A DNA stretch of 64,000 bases from DASTFY01 sp963829955. Lineage in GTDB: Bacteria; Actinomycetota; Acidimicrobiia; Acidimicrobiales; Ilumatobacteraceae. Under the pieces are notes generated by a model. It was not told where the DNA came from and did no database searches. It was given only the letters and a program-made list of their open reading frames with translations. Location of the stretch: positions 124,001 to 188,000 of the forward strand of contig CAWHKS010000017.1 in NCBI GenBank assembly GCA_963829955.1. Direction: 5' to 3'. Positions 41,442 through 49,647 of the stretch are shown in pieces. Within the stretch, counting starts at the first letter, position 1, and every line of letters begins with the position of its first letter. The position numbers and the translations under genes are program-made.

Positions 41442-42817
41442 CCACCGGTCTTGCCCGTCTTCTCGGCGACGAGCTGACCGTGCCGTGCGTCGACGGCGTC
41501 GAGCGTCGCTACATCTCGCTCGATAGCGCCGCCTCGACACCCCCGCTGCCCGCCGTCGCCGAGCGGGTACGCGAGTTCCTGCCTTGGTACTCGAGCGTGC
41601 ACCGCGGGGCCGGCTGGAAGTCGCAGCAGGCCACCGCCGCCTACGAGGACGCTCGCGCCGCCGCCCTGGGCTGGGCCGGCCGACAACACCGGGACGACAT
41701 CGCCATCCTCTGCCGCAACACCACCGAGGCCATCAACCACCTCGCCTACCGGCTCCAGCTGGAAGCCGATGACGTGATCGTCACCACCGTCGTCGAGCAC
41801 CACGCCAACCTCCTGCCCTGGGGACGGCTGGCCCGGCGTCGCTACGTGGAGTGCGGCAAGGACGGGACCTTCACCGCCGACGACGTCGCCGCCGCCATCG
41901 ATGACGGCCCCGCACCCCGGCTACTGGCCATCACCGGCGCCTCCAACGTGACCGGCTGGCTCCCACCGCTCGACGACATCATCGACGGCGCGCACCGCCG
42001 GGGTGTCCCCGTGCTCGTCGACGCCGCCCAACTCGCCCCCCACCGGCCGTTGCCAGCTGACGCGGATTTCGTGGCCTGGAGTGGCCACAAGATGTACGCC
42101 CCGTTCGGGACCGGGATCCTGATCGGCCCGCGGGCCGCGTTCACCGATGGTGAACCGTTCCTGGCCGGTGGCGGCGCCGTCGACCTCGTCGACCTCGACG
42201 AAGTCGTGTGGACCGACCCGCCCGAGCGGGAAGAAGCCGGCTCACCCAACGTCATCGGGGCCGTCGCCCTCCACGCAGCCATCGACGAACTGGATCGGAT
42301 CGGCTGGCCGGCCATCCGCGCCCACGACGACTCCCTCGCCGCCCGCCTGCACGAGGGCCTCGCGTCCATCGGCGGCGTACGGCTCCTGGGTGCCGCCACC
42401 CAGGTGGATGGTCTGCCGGTGGCGACCTTCGTCGTCGAGGGTGTTCCCCACGCGCTGGTGGCCGCCCGCCTGAGCGCCGAGTACGCCATCGGCGTCCGTC
42501 ACGGCTGCTTCTGTGCCCACCCGTACCTGCTCCGACTCCTCGACATTCCACCGGACGACGTCGCCGAGTACCGCGACGCGGTGCGCCGAGGCGACCGGCG
42601 CCGCACACCCGGCGCAGTGCGCGCCAGCGCCGGACTCTCCACCACCGTCGACGACATCGACGCGCTCATCGAGGCGGTCGCCGCGATCGCGAACGGAACC
42701 GCGCCGCCAATCAACTATCTCCAAGATCCCCACACCGGCGACTTCTGGCCCGACACCGCCGACCAACGTTGGGCCAGCGCCCACCGCCGCCTCGGCGCCT
42801 CCTGCGCCCGCGGCTGA
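41438..42817 (+). CDS. Class V aminotransferase, cysteine desulfurase-like
   Basis: 459 residues from GTG 41438, overlapping the DsrE stop (GTGA). PLP-dependent fold: YISLDSAASTPPLP, VVEHHANLLPW, ITGASNVTGW, LVDAAQLAPH and the PLP Lys in WSGHKMYAPFGTGILIG. A Cys-rich loop GVRHGCFCAHPYLLRLL is at the position of the active-site Cys of SufS/CsdA-type enzymes, so sulfur mobilisation from cysteine or a related thiol is likely. The N-terminal GAGWKSQQATAAYEDAR segment is standard. It is the last gene of the sulfur operon. Whether the substrate is cysteine is not shown. Confidence 0.88.
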   Translation: MTTGLARLLGDELTVPCVDGVERRYISLDSAASTPPLPAVAERVREFLPWYSSVHRGAGWKSQQATAAYEDARAAALGWAGRQHRDDIAILCRNTTEAINHLAYRLQLEADDVIVTTVVEHHANLLPWGRLARRRYVECGKDGTFTADDVAAAIDDGPAPRLLAITGASNVTGWLPPLDDIIDGAHRRGVPVLVDAAQLAPHRPLPADADFVAWSGHKMYAPFGTGILIGPRAAFTDGEPFLAGGGAVDLVDLDEVVWTDPPEREEAGSPNVIGAVALHAAIDELDRIGWPAIRAHDDSLAARLHEGLASIGGVRLLGAATQVDGLPVATFVVEGVPHALVAARLSAEYAIGVRHGCFCAHPYLLRLLDIPPDDVAEYRDAVRRGDRRRTPGAVRASAGLSTTVDDIDALIEAVAAIANGTAPPINYLQDPHTGDFWPDTADQRWASAHRRLGASCARG

Positions 42818-42926
42818 ACCGTCCGCCGGATGCCACCAGGCAACCTCGACTGGTCCGTCGACGCCAGCGACGATCGCCGAGGATCCCAAAGTAGGCCCTC
42901 AGGATCTGGCACCCCCTGAGCGACGA

Positions 42927-43301
42927 TCAGAGGGAGGCCAACGCCAGGCCGGCGCCGGCGGCGACCAGCGCCCCGCCAGTGTTGACCACGACATTGCGGA
43001 TGGCCGCGCGGGTCAAGCCTGCTTCAGCCAGCCGCACGGTCTCGAAGGTGAACGTGGAGAACGTGGTGTAGGCGCCGCAGAACCCGGTCCCGAGCACCAG
43101 TTTCGCGCTGATCGGAAACGCGTGGTACAGGGCGAGACCGCTGATCACGCCGAGCACGAACGATCCGGACACGTTGACCACACACGTGCCCCACGGGAAC
43201 TCGCCGCGGGTGCGGTCCTGGACGAGCCCGTCCAGCAGGTAGCGGGCCGGGGCCCCGACGGCGGCGGCGACGAGAAAGGCGACCCACACGTCCGGGCTCA
43301 C
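42927..43301 (-). CDS. crcB: CrcB/FluC fluoride channel
   Basis: 124 residues from GTG 43301, overlapping the stop of the upstream DUF190 fragment. Four membrane helices and the family signatures GTCVVNVSGSFVLGV (with the pore Asn) and GFCGAYTTFSTFTFETVRL are intact, so it should form a dual-topology fluoride exporter; CrcB often occurs as a pair of paralogues with a DUF190 gene between. Here the second paralogue is missing. It is convergent with the desulfurase gene, 109 bp apart. Confidence 0.92.
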   Translation of the reverse strand: MSPDVWVAFLVAAAVGAPARYLLDGLVQDRTRGEFPWGTCVVNVSGSFVLGVISGLALYHAFPISAKLVLGTGFCGAYTTFSTFTFETVRLAEAGLTRAAIRNVVVNTGGALVAAGAGLALASL

Positions 43302-43426
43302 GGGCGCGGCTCCTGGCCCCGGCCGACGTACTTGACGACCTTGACGTCGTCGAGGATGACCAGCCCTTCGGTGATCAGCTCGTCGGCGGAGCCGGTGACG
43401 GACGTGGACTCGACAGCGGCGGACAT
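43298..43426 (-). pseudogene. DUF190 C-terminal fragment
   Basis: A 42-residue frame ending DELITEGLVILDDVKVVKYVGRG. The ITEGLVxLDDVxVVxY ending is that of DUF190 proteins, which sit beside crcB in many actinobacteria. Its first 14 codons are antisense to the SulP fragment on the other strand, so the true gene was cut at about 43385. Confidence 0.6.
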
Positions 43427-43643
43427 GCTTCAGCGCCTCCACGACGAGCTGCAGCGCCGGCATGTGACTCTCGCCTTCGCCGAGCTGAAGGGGCACGTGC
43501 GCGACGTGCTCGACCGCTTCGGTCTGGTCGACCTGATCGGCGCGAACCGCTTCTACCGCACCGTCGGCGAGGCGGTGAAGGCCTACGTCCGCGAGGAGGG
43601 CGTCGAGTGGACGGACTGGTCGGACCGCCCCGAGTACACCTAG
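43397..43643 (+). pseudogene. SulP transporter C-terminal (STAS) fragment
   Basis: The frame VTDVDSTAADMLQRLHDELQRRHVTLAFAELKGHVRDVLDRFGLVDLIGANRFYRTVGEAVKAYV is the STAS domain ending of SulP sulfate/bicarbonate permeases. All membrane domains are missing. It begins where the DUF190 fragment on the opposite strand ends, showing a deletion or rearrangement junction. Confidence 0.75.
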
Positions 43644-44020
43644 CCGGTGAGGTCCTCGCTCATGACGCGGTGCCCGGTCAGGCACGCCCGACCGATGGCC
43701 GCGACATGGCTTGGTTCGTGCCGCAGTAGCCGCCGAGCACGCGGAGCTGCAGATGCTGTGCGCGGAGCTCGGCGTACTCGCCGGCCAACTCGATCGGGTC
43801 GTCGGCGACAAACTCGGTCGCAGCGTCGGGTTCGGCGTGGCTCATCCTCGAGCCATTCGTCGCGGGCCGCTGATCCGGCCGACCACGCCGCACCAGGCTC
43901 CAGCGCCGAGGCGAAGTCGGCGAGCACGCGCCGTTGCCGGTCAGCCATTGGGTCGTCAGGTAGACACCGAAGGTGATCGGGTGCTTCGGACGTGAGCTGG
44001 CATTACGGCCGTTCGGCGGC
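43640..44020 (-). pseudogene. Homocysteine S-methyltransferase-like remnant
   Basis: In shifting minus-strand frames: LADFASALEPGAAW, then ATEFVADDPIELAGEYAELRAQHLQLRVLGGYCGTN, then HVAAIGRACL and a stop at 43640. The order is that of the C-terminal third of homocysteine S-methyltransferases. The zinc motif GGCCGT has become GGYCGT. At least two frameshifts and no 5' end. Confidence 0.6.
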
Positions 44021-44595
44021 ATCGGCGTCGAAGGACCCAGGTCGCAGACCATCAGGCCCGGGGGATCGACGTGTGCCGCGACGAGCGCGTATCCCAGTTT
44101 CCGTTGCTTGCCGGGCCGGCCACAACAGCATTCCATCCCTCTCGTCCCTCCCCGGACCGGTCGACATGGACGCGGTCACCGTCCCCGCTGGGAGTCATTG
44201 AACTCGTATTTGGCTTGGTGCGGGGGGCCGTGTCGCTGGGCTCGACTACAAAGCGATCTGGTGCTGACGTGCATCCTGCGTCGGAGGCCGTCACGCGGTA
44301 TTGCTCGAAGTCGGTTTGGCGCTATGCGGTCAGCGAGGACCCGGGCCGACCGGACGCGGCCGGCGAGGAATCCAGACGCTCACCACCCGGCTCACGCACG
44401 GTCTCGGCGGCTACGTCGTAATGATCGTGGTCGGGCTGTTTCTGCCAGCGATCGCACCCCGCTGTACCAACGATGTACTACGCCGGCGGTAAACAGCGAG
44501 GAACACAGGAAACGACGGGCACTTGCGAAGTGGTCGTCGGGTGCGTTCGAGGGCGGGTGCGGCTCTTGGGGGCTGGCGACCCACCGTCGGCGTCT
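44021..44595. other. 575 bp with no recognised gene
   Basis: Short frames only, on both strands; none has a family resemblance or a good ribosome binding site. The base composition is slightly lower in GC than the flanks. Confidence 0.4.
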
Positions 44596-44820
44596 CACAC
44601 GATGTTGACATCTGGTTTCCCCGACATCTTTTTCCGGAACATCGGCTGGCACGGCGGCCCCGCCCCCGTCCGCCGCTACATCCCCGAACTGCTCAACGAC
44701 GCCCTCGCCGGCACCATCGACCCCGGCCTGGTCCTCGACTGAGACCACATCGCCAACGCCTTCGCCGCGATGGACGAGCGCCGCGCCATCAAGTCCCTCG
44801 TCTGGGTCCGAGCAATCTGA
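44596..44820 (+). pseudogene. Zinc-type alcohol dehydrogenase C-terminal fragment
   Basis: DIFFRNIGWHGGPAPVRRYIPELLNDALAGTIDPGLVLD, an in-frame TGA at 44740-44742, then DHIANAFAAMDERRAIKSLVWV to a stop at 44818-44820. This is the C-terminal end of a medium-chain zinc dehydrogenase (HGGxAPVRxYIPELL; AMDERxAIKxLV). The 5' two thirds are gone. Confidence 0.7.
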
Positions 44821-45185
44821 TGGCCAGCTGAACCGACGAGGGGCTCGCCGCCGTCGGCGCGGCCGAGGAGCTTGGGCTCGCCACCCAGCGATCGGACGGC
44901 AGCCTTCGTCCCTTCGTGGCGATGTGGGTCGTGCGAGTCCGCGACGACCTGTACGTCCGCTCTGCCGACGGACCCAGCAACGGCTGGTACCGGCGGGCCG
45001 TCGTGAGCGGCCACCGGCTGCATCTGGGCCGGTGGCGTCGCACGGGACGTCGAAGTCAGCACGGCCGACTCAACGGTCCACGACTCGATCGATGCTGTCT
45101 ACCACATCAAGTACGACCGCTACGGGCCACGCATCGTCGGCTCCGTCGTCGGCCCGGCCGCCACAACCCTGCAGCGCGATCCGGT
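44820..45185 (+). pseudogene. DUF2255-like remnant
   Basis: ATG 44820 overlaps the previous stop (TGATG). MAS, then TGA at 44829-44831 where the family has Trp, then TDEGLAAVGAAEELGLATQRSDGSLRPFVAMWVVRVRDDLYVRSADGPSNGWYRRAV, then a frameshift into GGVARDVEVSTADSTVHDSIDAVYHIKYDRYGPRIV. The pattern is that of DUF2255 proteins. One nonsense codon and one frameshift. Confidence 0.65.
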
Positions 45186-45380
45186 TCAGGCGAATTTCCT
45201 CCGGGTGTTCCTCCGGCGTTCCACCGTGTCGGCTGTGGCCGGTGGAACGGGTCGGGCGAGCCGTTCGGTGGTGCGGGCGGCGTCGGCCTGCATGCCGGGC
45301 AGGAGGTGCTGGTAGGTCTGCATGGTGAAGGCGACGTTGGCGTGGCCGAGCCGTTCGCTGATCACCTTGACCGGCGTCGA
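45186..45380 (-). pseudogene. Tyrosine recombinase (integrase) C-terminal fragment
   Basis: TPVKVISERLGHANVAFTMQTYQHLLPGMQADAARTTERLA, ending at 45186, is the C-terminal catalytic end of phage-type tyrosine integrases: the LGHAN...His box and the nucleophile Tyr in MQTYQH. Sequence upstream in the frame is not integrase-like, so only about 60 residues remain. It is the only recombinase trace I find near the att repeats. Confidence 0.75.
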
Positions 45381-45503
45381 CCGAGACGATCGAGACGACC
45401 GCACCAGCCGACGGCGCGGAGCGGGCCCACGTCGGACGGGCAACGCCGAGGGCTACCGCATGGACGCCGCGACGCTGGCGGCTCGCCTCGTGACCGGTCC
45501 CCG

Positions 45504-47024
45504 CTACACGCCCAGTGTGTGCCACGGCCCCCAGATGGCCACCGACATCGCGACCCCGGTCTGCAGGTTCACGTAGAGGGTCTGACCGTTGGGGCTGAAG
45601 ATGGCGCCGGCGAACTCCACACCGGGGCGCTCGAGGTGATCGGCGATCGGGATGAGCTCGCCCGCGCGGGTCAGCGCTTGCAGCGTGTTCGCCTGCCCAA
45701 CTGGCGGCGTGTTGTCCTCGCAGAGGATCAACGTGCCGCGTGGGCTCGTCGTCACGTTGTCGGGCAGGTGCAGGTCGTTGGCGCTGGCGGACTGGTAGAC
45801 GACCTCCAAGACGTTGTGCTGCGGGTGATACGCCCACACTTGGCCGGTGCCCCGCCCGAAGCCGGGCGGCGAGGCGTTCTCCGCCGAGACGTCCCAGTTG
45901 ACGACCTCCGGGGAGCCCCCGCCCTGGGTGGACGTGAAGTACATGACACCCTTGTCCCAGGTGATGCCCTCCAGCCGGCTGAACACTGCGCCGCCGTCGT
46001 CCCAGCCCTGCCTGACCACGTTCGAGATCGCCTGGTTGTTCGTGACGGTGGGCCGGCCAGCCGACATCGGGAACCGCGGGTCCGGTTCGTCGATGGGTAT
46101 CCACGTGACCGGATACCGCGTGCCCCTCACCTGCGCGCCGGAGAGGTTCGCCTGCGGAGTCCCGGCGACTCCCAACATCCAGAGTCTCCCGCCGTCCTCG
46201 ATGCGGCGGGCGCGGCGAGGGTCGACCGGCGGGTCGTAGCGGTAGAAGCCGCTGCCGAAGCCGAAGTTGTCCTCGGTCTGGAAGACCGAGCCCGTGATCG
46301 GGTCGAACACGGCCGCCTCGTGGGCGAGGCGGCCCGCCTGGGTGATCGGCGCCGCCGACGCCGTCCCGTTGGCCGGTACTTCGAACAGGTAGCCGTGCGT
46401 CTTCTGCAGCCGCACGTTCTGGACGTACGTCTGCTCGCCGTCCGGCGACGGCGTGGGGATGTTCCGGGTGAAGTCGTCGAAGACGTCAGGGCCGTTGATG
46501 GTCTCCTCGCACGTGATCCACGCCCCCCAGGGGGTCGTCCCTCCTGCGCAGTTCATCTGCGTCCCAGCCAGCGCCGGCCACGTGCGCTGCCGGTTGCCTT
46601 CGAGATCGACCAGTACGTAGGTGACACCACCCGGCCCGGCCGAGTCGTAGATCGGCCCGCTCGTCGTGAACGCGCCGAGAGAGCCGTTGCGCTCGTGGTT
46701 GCGGACGAGGAGCACCTGGCGACCGCCCGCCTTGAACGCGCCCATGCCGTCGTGGTTACCGGGCAGGGTGATCGTGCGGTCCTGAGGGGTGCCGTCGCTC
46801 ATCGTGTTCGGGTTGGCGTCGAACGACCGGTACGCGAAACCGGGGGGCAGGGCCAGGCGAAGCGCGTTGTCGCGCAGGTCACGTGTCGGAACGAGCGCCG
46901 GGGCGCCCTGGCGGCCAACCGCCCCGGCGGCTCGCGCCAGGAAACCTTGGAACGGCCCTCCCAGGGCCACACCGGCCGCTGTTGCGGTGCCCGCCCTCAG
47001 GAACGTGCGTCGATCGAGTGCCAT
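45504..47024 (-). CDS. PhoX-family (DUF839) phosphatase-like protein, Tat-exported
   Basis: 506 residues from ATG 47024 after ribosome binding site GGGAAGGG. The N-terminus MALDRRTFLRAGTATAAGVALGG is a Tat signal (D-R-R-T-F). The mature part has DUF839/PhoX motifs: LRLALPPGFAYRSF, LLVRNHERNG, MNCAGGTTPWGAWITCEET, KTHGYLFEVPAN, RLAHEAAVFDP, VFQTEDNFGFGSGFYRY and a C-terminal GTLILCEDN. The Glu, Asp and Cys residues of the metal site in TCEE, TEDN and CEDN are conserved. Probably an exported Ca/Fe-dependent phosphatase. It stands alone within island III. Confidence 0.9.
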   Translation of the reverse strand: MALDRRTFLRAGTATAAGVALGGPFQGFLARAAGAVGRQGAPALVPTRDLRDNALRLALPPGFAYRSFDANPNTMSDGTPQDRTITLPGNHDGMGAFKAGGRQVLLVRNHERNGSLGAFTTSGPIYDSAGPGGVTYVLVDLEGNRQRTWPALAGTQMNCAGGTTPWGAWITCEETINGPDVFDDFTRNIPTPSPDGEQTYVQNVRLQKTHGYLFEVPANGTASAAPITQAGRLAHEAAVFDPITGSVFQTEDNFGFGSGFYRYDPPVDPRRARRIEDGGRLWMLGVAGTPQANLSGAQVRGTRYPVTWIPIDEPDPRFPMSAGRPTVTNNQAISNVVRQGWDDGGAVFSRLEGITWDKGVMYFTSTQGGGSPEVVNWDVSAENASPPGFGRGTGQVWAYHPQHNVLEVVYQSASANDLHLPDNVTTSPRGTLILCEDNTPPVGQANTLQALTRAGELIPIADHLERPGVEFAGAIFSPNGQTLYVNLQTGVAMSVAIWGPWHTLGV

Positions 47025-47408
47025 GTCCCTTCCCCCATCTCGCCGTCGTCGAGTGGCCGCGACGATAGTTCTTCCAGAACGAGCGTGACACGAGCGCAAA
47101 GGCGTCGTCGTCATCGACCTGACCGAAGGAGCGTGGTCATGATCACCAGCGGGGCGGGAGCGATGTCGGTACGGACCGCCGTCGGTTGTGCGCTCGCTCG
47201 TCATCGCGGGCTCAGCCGCGGCGGATGGGTGGTGGCCGATCGCCGAGGGCCGGAGGCGAGGGCTGCGATCCTCACGCTCACTCCATGTGATCTCCACACC
47301 GTGTCCGAGCCTTCTCGCCCTTCTCCGCTCATGCTGTTCGGCAGGGCTCGCATCGAGTCCCGGGTGACACGACGTCACCATCGCCACAGCACCCCAGAGG
47401 AGCTTCCG
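47025..47408. other. 384 bp upstream of PhoX without a clear gene
   Basis: An ATG near 47140 has an AAGGAG site upstream and is open to 47531, but the frame is Arg-rich with no family resemblance; only its last 40 codons (listed next) look protein-like. The region must hold the PhoX promoter. Confidence 0.4.
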
Positions 47409-47531
47409 GTGAGAGCCACCAAACGTCAAGTCCCGTCCGACCGTCAGCGCCCCGCCTACTTCCTGGGTCGCCCCACGTCCATGTACCTCGACAGGTACGC
47501 AACGGCTCGCCGCAACCGTCCCCGTACGTGA
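47409..47531 (+). CDS. Putative 40-residue basic protein
   Basis: GTG 47409 with GAGGAG about 6 nt upstream; ends TGA 47529-47531, which overlaps the ATG of the next frame. It reads VRATKRQVPSDRQRPAYFLG, then a Tyr- and Arg-rich tail (MYLDRYATARRN). No domain recognised. The good ribosome binding site and non-repetitive composition support a real small gene; the length limits confidence. Confidence 0.4.
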   Translation: MRATKRQVPSDRQRPAYFLGRPTSMYLDRYATARRNRPRT

Positions 47532-48238
47532 TGACCCGAGACGACATCCGCGGCCTGTGCTGGAACTGGCCCTGCGGGCTGGTGCGGCGCGCCCTGCTGG
47601 AAGCCGGGCGACGCCTGCACGCGGCCGGAGGAGTGCACGAGGTCGCGCACGTCGTCGAGCTGTTCCCCGACGAACTCGACCGCATGCTGCTCGCTCGCGT
47701 ACGGCAAGGCGCCGAGGGACCATCTGCCGACGAGCTCGCCGAGCGTGCTGCCGAGCGGGACCGCATCGAGGCCACACCCCCGCCACGACTGCTCGGAGAG
47801 CCCGAGCAGGCACCCCCACTCGATGTGTTCCCGAAGGCGCTGGCTCGCGTCACCGCGGCGATCATGGCCAACCTCCGCGCCGACGTCACGCCCGCGCCAC
47901 CCGCCGACGACGACTCATCCACCGTGAACGGGATCGGCATCGGCGACGCCACCTACTCCGGGCGGGCGTGCGTGGTGCGCGACCTGATGCTCGCCTTCGA
48001 CCAGCTCCAGCCGGGCGACGTGCTGGTCGCGCCGTTCACCGGGCCGTCGGTGAACTCGTTGCTGCCCGTGATCGGCGCCCTCGTCGTGGAAGAAGGCGGA
48101 GCGCTGTGCCACTCCGCGATCGTCGCACGCGAGTTTGGTCTGGCAGCGGTGATCGGCGCCCACGGAGCGACCTCCCGCATCCCCCACGGCGCCCAGGTCG
48201 AGGTCGATCCCGCGCACGGCACACTCCGCCTGCTCTGA
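47531..48238 (+). pseudogene. 5'-truncated duplicate of the PEP-utilizing enzyme gene
   Basis: A 235-codon open frame, nearly identical to the last 234 residues of the gene at 59547-61244. It keeps the mobile phosphohistidine domain with GGALCHSAIVAREFGLAAVIG, including the presumed phospho-His, but lacks residues 1-330 of the parent. Differences are about one base near 47618 and four near 48221-48228. It starts at an ATG created at the duplication junction, directly behind the 40-residue frame, so it may still be translated. I treat it as a recent partial copy. Confidence 0.85.
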
Positions 48239-48250
48239 CGCCACGACGCG
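47537..48250 (+). repeat. 714-bp direct repeat, copy A
   Basis: Matches 60543-61256 at about 99% by eye. Both ends are sharp: unrelated sequence precedes 47537 and follows 48250. The copies are 13,006 bp apart in the same orientation, on either side of att copy 4. Confidence 0.9.
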
Positions 48251-48298
48251 ATCGTCGCCTCGTCGCAGCCCGACCGCAGCACCGGACCTGACGCTGTG

Positions 48299-49030
48299 TC
48301 AATCGACGATGCCGAGGGCGCGGCGGGACGCCGGCGTGTCGTCGGCGACCTGCCACTCCCGGACCCTGCCGTTCTCGACGACTGCTCGCCACAGCGCGGG
48401 ACCATGCAACGCCGGCTCCGAGCACGACGATCGACCGACGATCAAGATCTCGTCGTCCCCGGGGATGACGCGGGCGAAGACGTTCCGGTAGTCGGGGAAC
48501 GCGGTGAAGAAGTCGTCCCAGGCGTCGAGGCACGCACCCCGGCCGACGACCCGCGAGCCGGAGCTGTCGATGAACACGTGGTCGGCTGACATGAGTGCGC
48601 CGAGCTCCTCCAGGTCGGCGGCCGAGATCGCATCGTTGAAGCGTCGGACCACGGATGCGGCGCTCATATGCCGTTCCTCCGGTCCGAGTTGCTCCCGAGC
48701 CCATTTCGGGAGGCCGCCGAGGACGAGCTGGTAGGAGTGGTCGACCATGTCCCGGAGGTCGACATCGGGAACCGATCCGTCGATGACGATGGTGTTCCAA
48801 TGGCGCTTGTTGGCGTGGTAGCCGGGCTTGACCGCCTCGTATTGCGCACGTAGCTCCAACGCCCACCCCGGGTCGCACGTCAGGTCCACCCTTGCCGGCT
48901 CGCCAGTGAGCATCACCAAGGCGAACATCTTCCCGCCCACCTTGAACACGGCGACGTCGTCGCCGAAAGGATCGTCTTCGACGGCACCCGGCATCGCGCC
49001 GCACAGCTCGAGGACATCGTCCCGGTCCAT
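48299..49030 (-). CDS. MmcQ/YjbR-like domain fused to an NTF2/SnoaL-like domain
   Basis: 243 residues from ATG 49030, GAGGAG ribosome binding site. Residues 1-120 (CGAMPGAVEDDPFGDDVAVFKVGGKMFALVML, then HWNTIVIDGSVPDVDLRDMVDHSYQLVLGGLPKWAR) are the MmcQ/YjbR DNA-binding-like fold. Residues about 124-243 (SAASVVRRFNDAISAADLEELGALMSADHVFIDSSGSRVVGRGACLDAWDDFFTAFPDYRN) are a SnoaL/NTF2-type cone fold. A Met at the domain boundary suggests two genes fused. No catalytic function can be assigned. Divergent from the ArsR gene at 49302. Confidence 0.8.
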   Translation of the reverse strand: MDRDDVLELCGAMPGAVEDDPFGDDVAVFKVGGKMFALVMLTGEPARVDLTCDPGWALELRAQYEAVKPGYHANKRHWNTIVIDGSVPDVDLRDMVDHSYQLVLGGLPKWAREQLGPEERHMSAASVVRRFNDAISAADLEELGALMSADHVFIDSSGSRVVGRGACLDAWDDFFTAFPDYRNVFARVIPGDDEILIVGRSSCSEPALHGPALWRAVVENGRVREWQVADDTPASRRALGIVD

Positions 49031-49281
49031 GCGTTCGCTCCTCGGACGGCGCGGCACGATCGCCGAGCCTTGCCACAGCGCCCGGAGCGCTTCATCACAC
49101 CCACCAGGCCTACGAGCGCTCGGGCGAACGCGGCGACCCGGCTCACGATCACGACGTCGATGAATCCGGCTTCGCGCATGGCCCGAGGGTCGCGGTGCGG
49201 CTGCCTGAGGCGGGTGGAGTGGTGTGTGCCGAAGGCCGACTGCGAGTAGCGGGCTCTCTGGGTCGCCAAAGATGCGTTGCA

Positions 49282-49293
49282 CGGCATATGCCG
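49282..49293. promoter_or_regulatory. Palindrome upstream of the second ArsR gene
   Basis: CGGCATATGCCG, a perfect 12-bp palindrome 8 bp before ATG 49302. By analogy with the site at 13962 it is a candidate ArsR operator. Confidence 0.4.
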
Positions 49294-49301
49294 GTGATGG
49301 C

Positions 49302-49647
49302 ATGATGTTCGGAGTGCTCACGACGTTCGAGGTTCTGGCGCAGCCGATCCGACGATCCATCCTCGACATGCTTCGCGACGGCGAACACCTTGTGGGCGAC
49401 GTCGTCGAGTCGCTCGGGCTCACCCAGCCGCTGACGTCCAAGCACCTGCGCGTGCTGCGCGACACCGGGTTCGTGACCGTCCGGGTGGACGGGCCCCGTC
49501 GCTGGTACCGCCTGCGTGTCGAGCCGCTCGTCGAGCTCGACGACTGGTTGGCGCCCTACCGCTGGATGTGGGAGTCGCGCCCTCGACCAGCTCGGCGAGT
49601 ACCTCGACGCCATGCCCGACGACGAAGGAGACACCGATGTCCGCTGA
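49302..49647 (+). CDS. ArsR-family repressor (frameshift near 3' end)
   Basis: Starts ATG 49302 or 49305 (MFGVLTTFEVLAQPIRRSILDMLRDGEHLVGDVVESLGLTQPLTSKHLRVLRDTGFVTVRVDGPRRWYRL), a complete ArsR winged helix. After PYRWMWESR the sequence shifts +1 near 49580 to LDQLGEYLDAMPDDEGDTDVR, the family's normal ending, stopping at 49647 inside the next gene. Unrepaired, the frame ends at 49787 with an Arg-rich tail. About 115 aa when repaired. Pairs with the SRPBCC gene. Confidence 0.85.

Noticed and set aside
42513..43643. 376-residue plus-strand ORF ending in the STAS domain
   Set aside because: Most of it is a shadow of the desulfurase and CrcB genes; only the last about 80 codons resemble SulP.
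44740..44742. Selenocysteine at the TGA in the alcohol dehydrogenase fragment
   Set aside because: No Cys is expected at this position and the 5' two thirds of the gene are missing.
44820..44831. Selenocysteine at the TGA in the DUF2255-like frame
   Set aside because: The family has Trp there, no Cys; the gene is also frameshifted and sits in a gene graveyard, so a TGG to TGA nonsense change is simpler.
44916..47531. 871-residue plus-strand ORF across the PhoX region
   Set aside because: Antisense to the clear Tat-exported PhoX gene; Arg/Val-rich with no domains. Only its last 40 codons were kept as a separate small frame.
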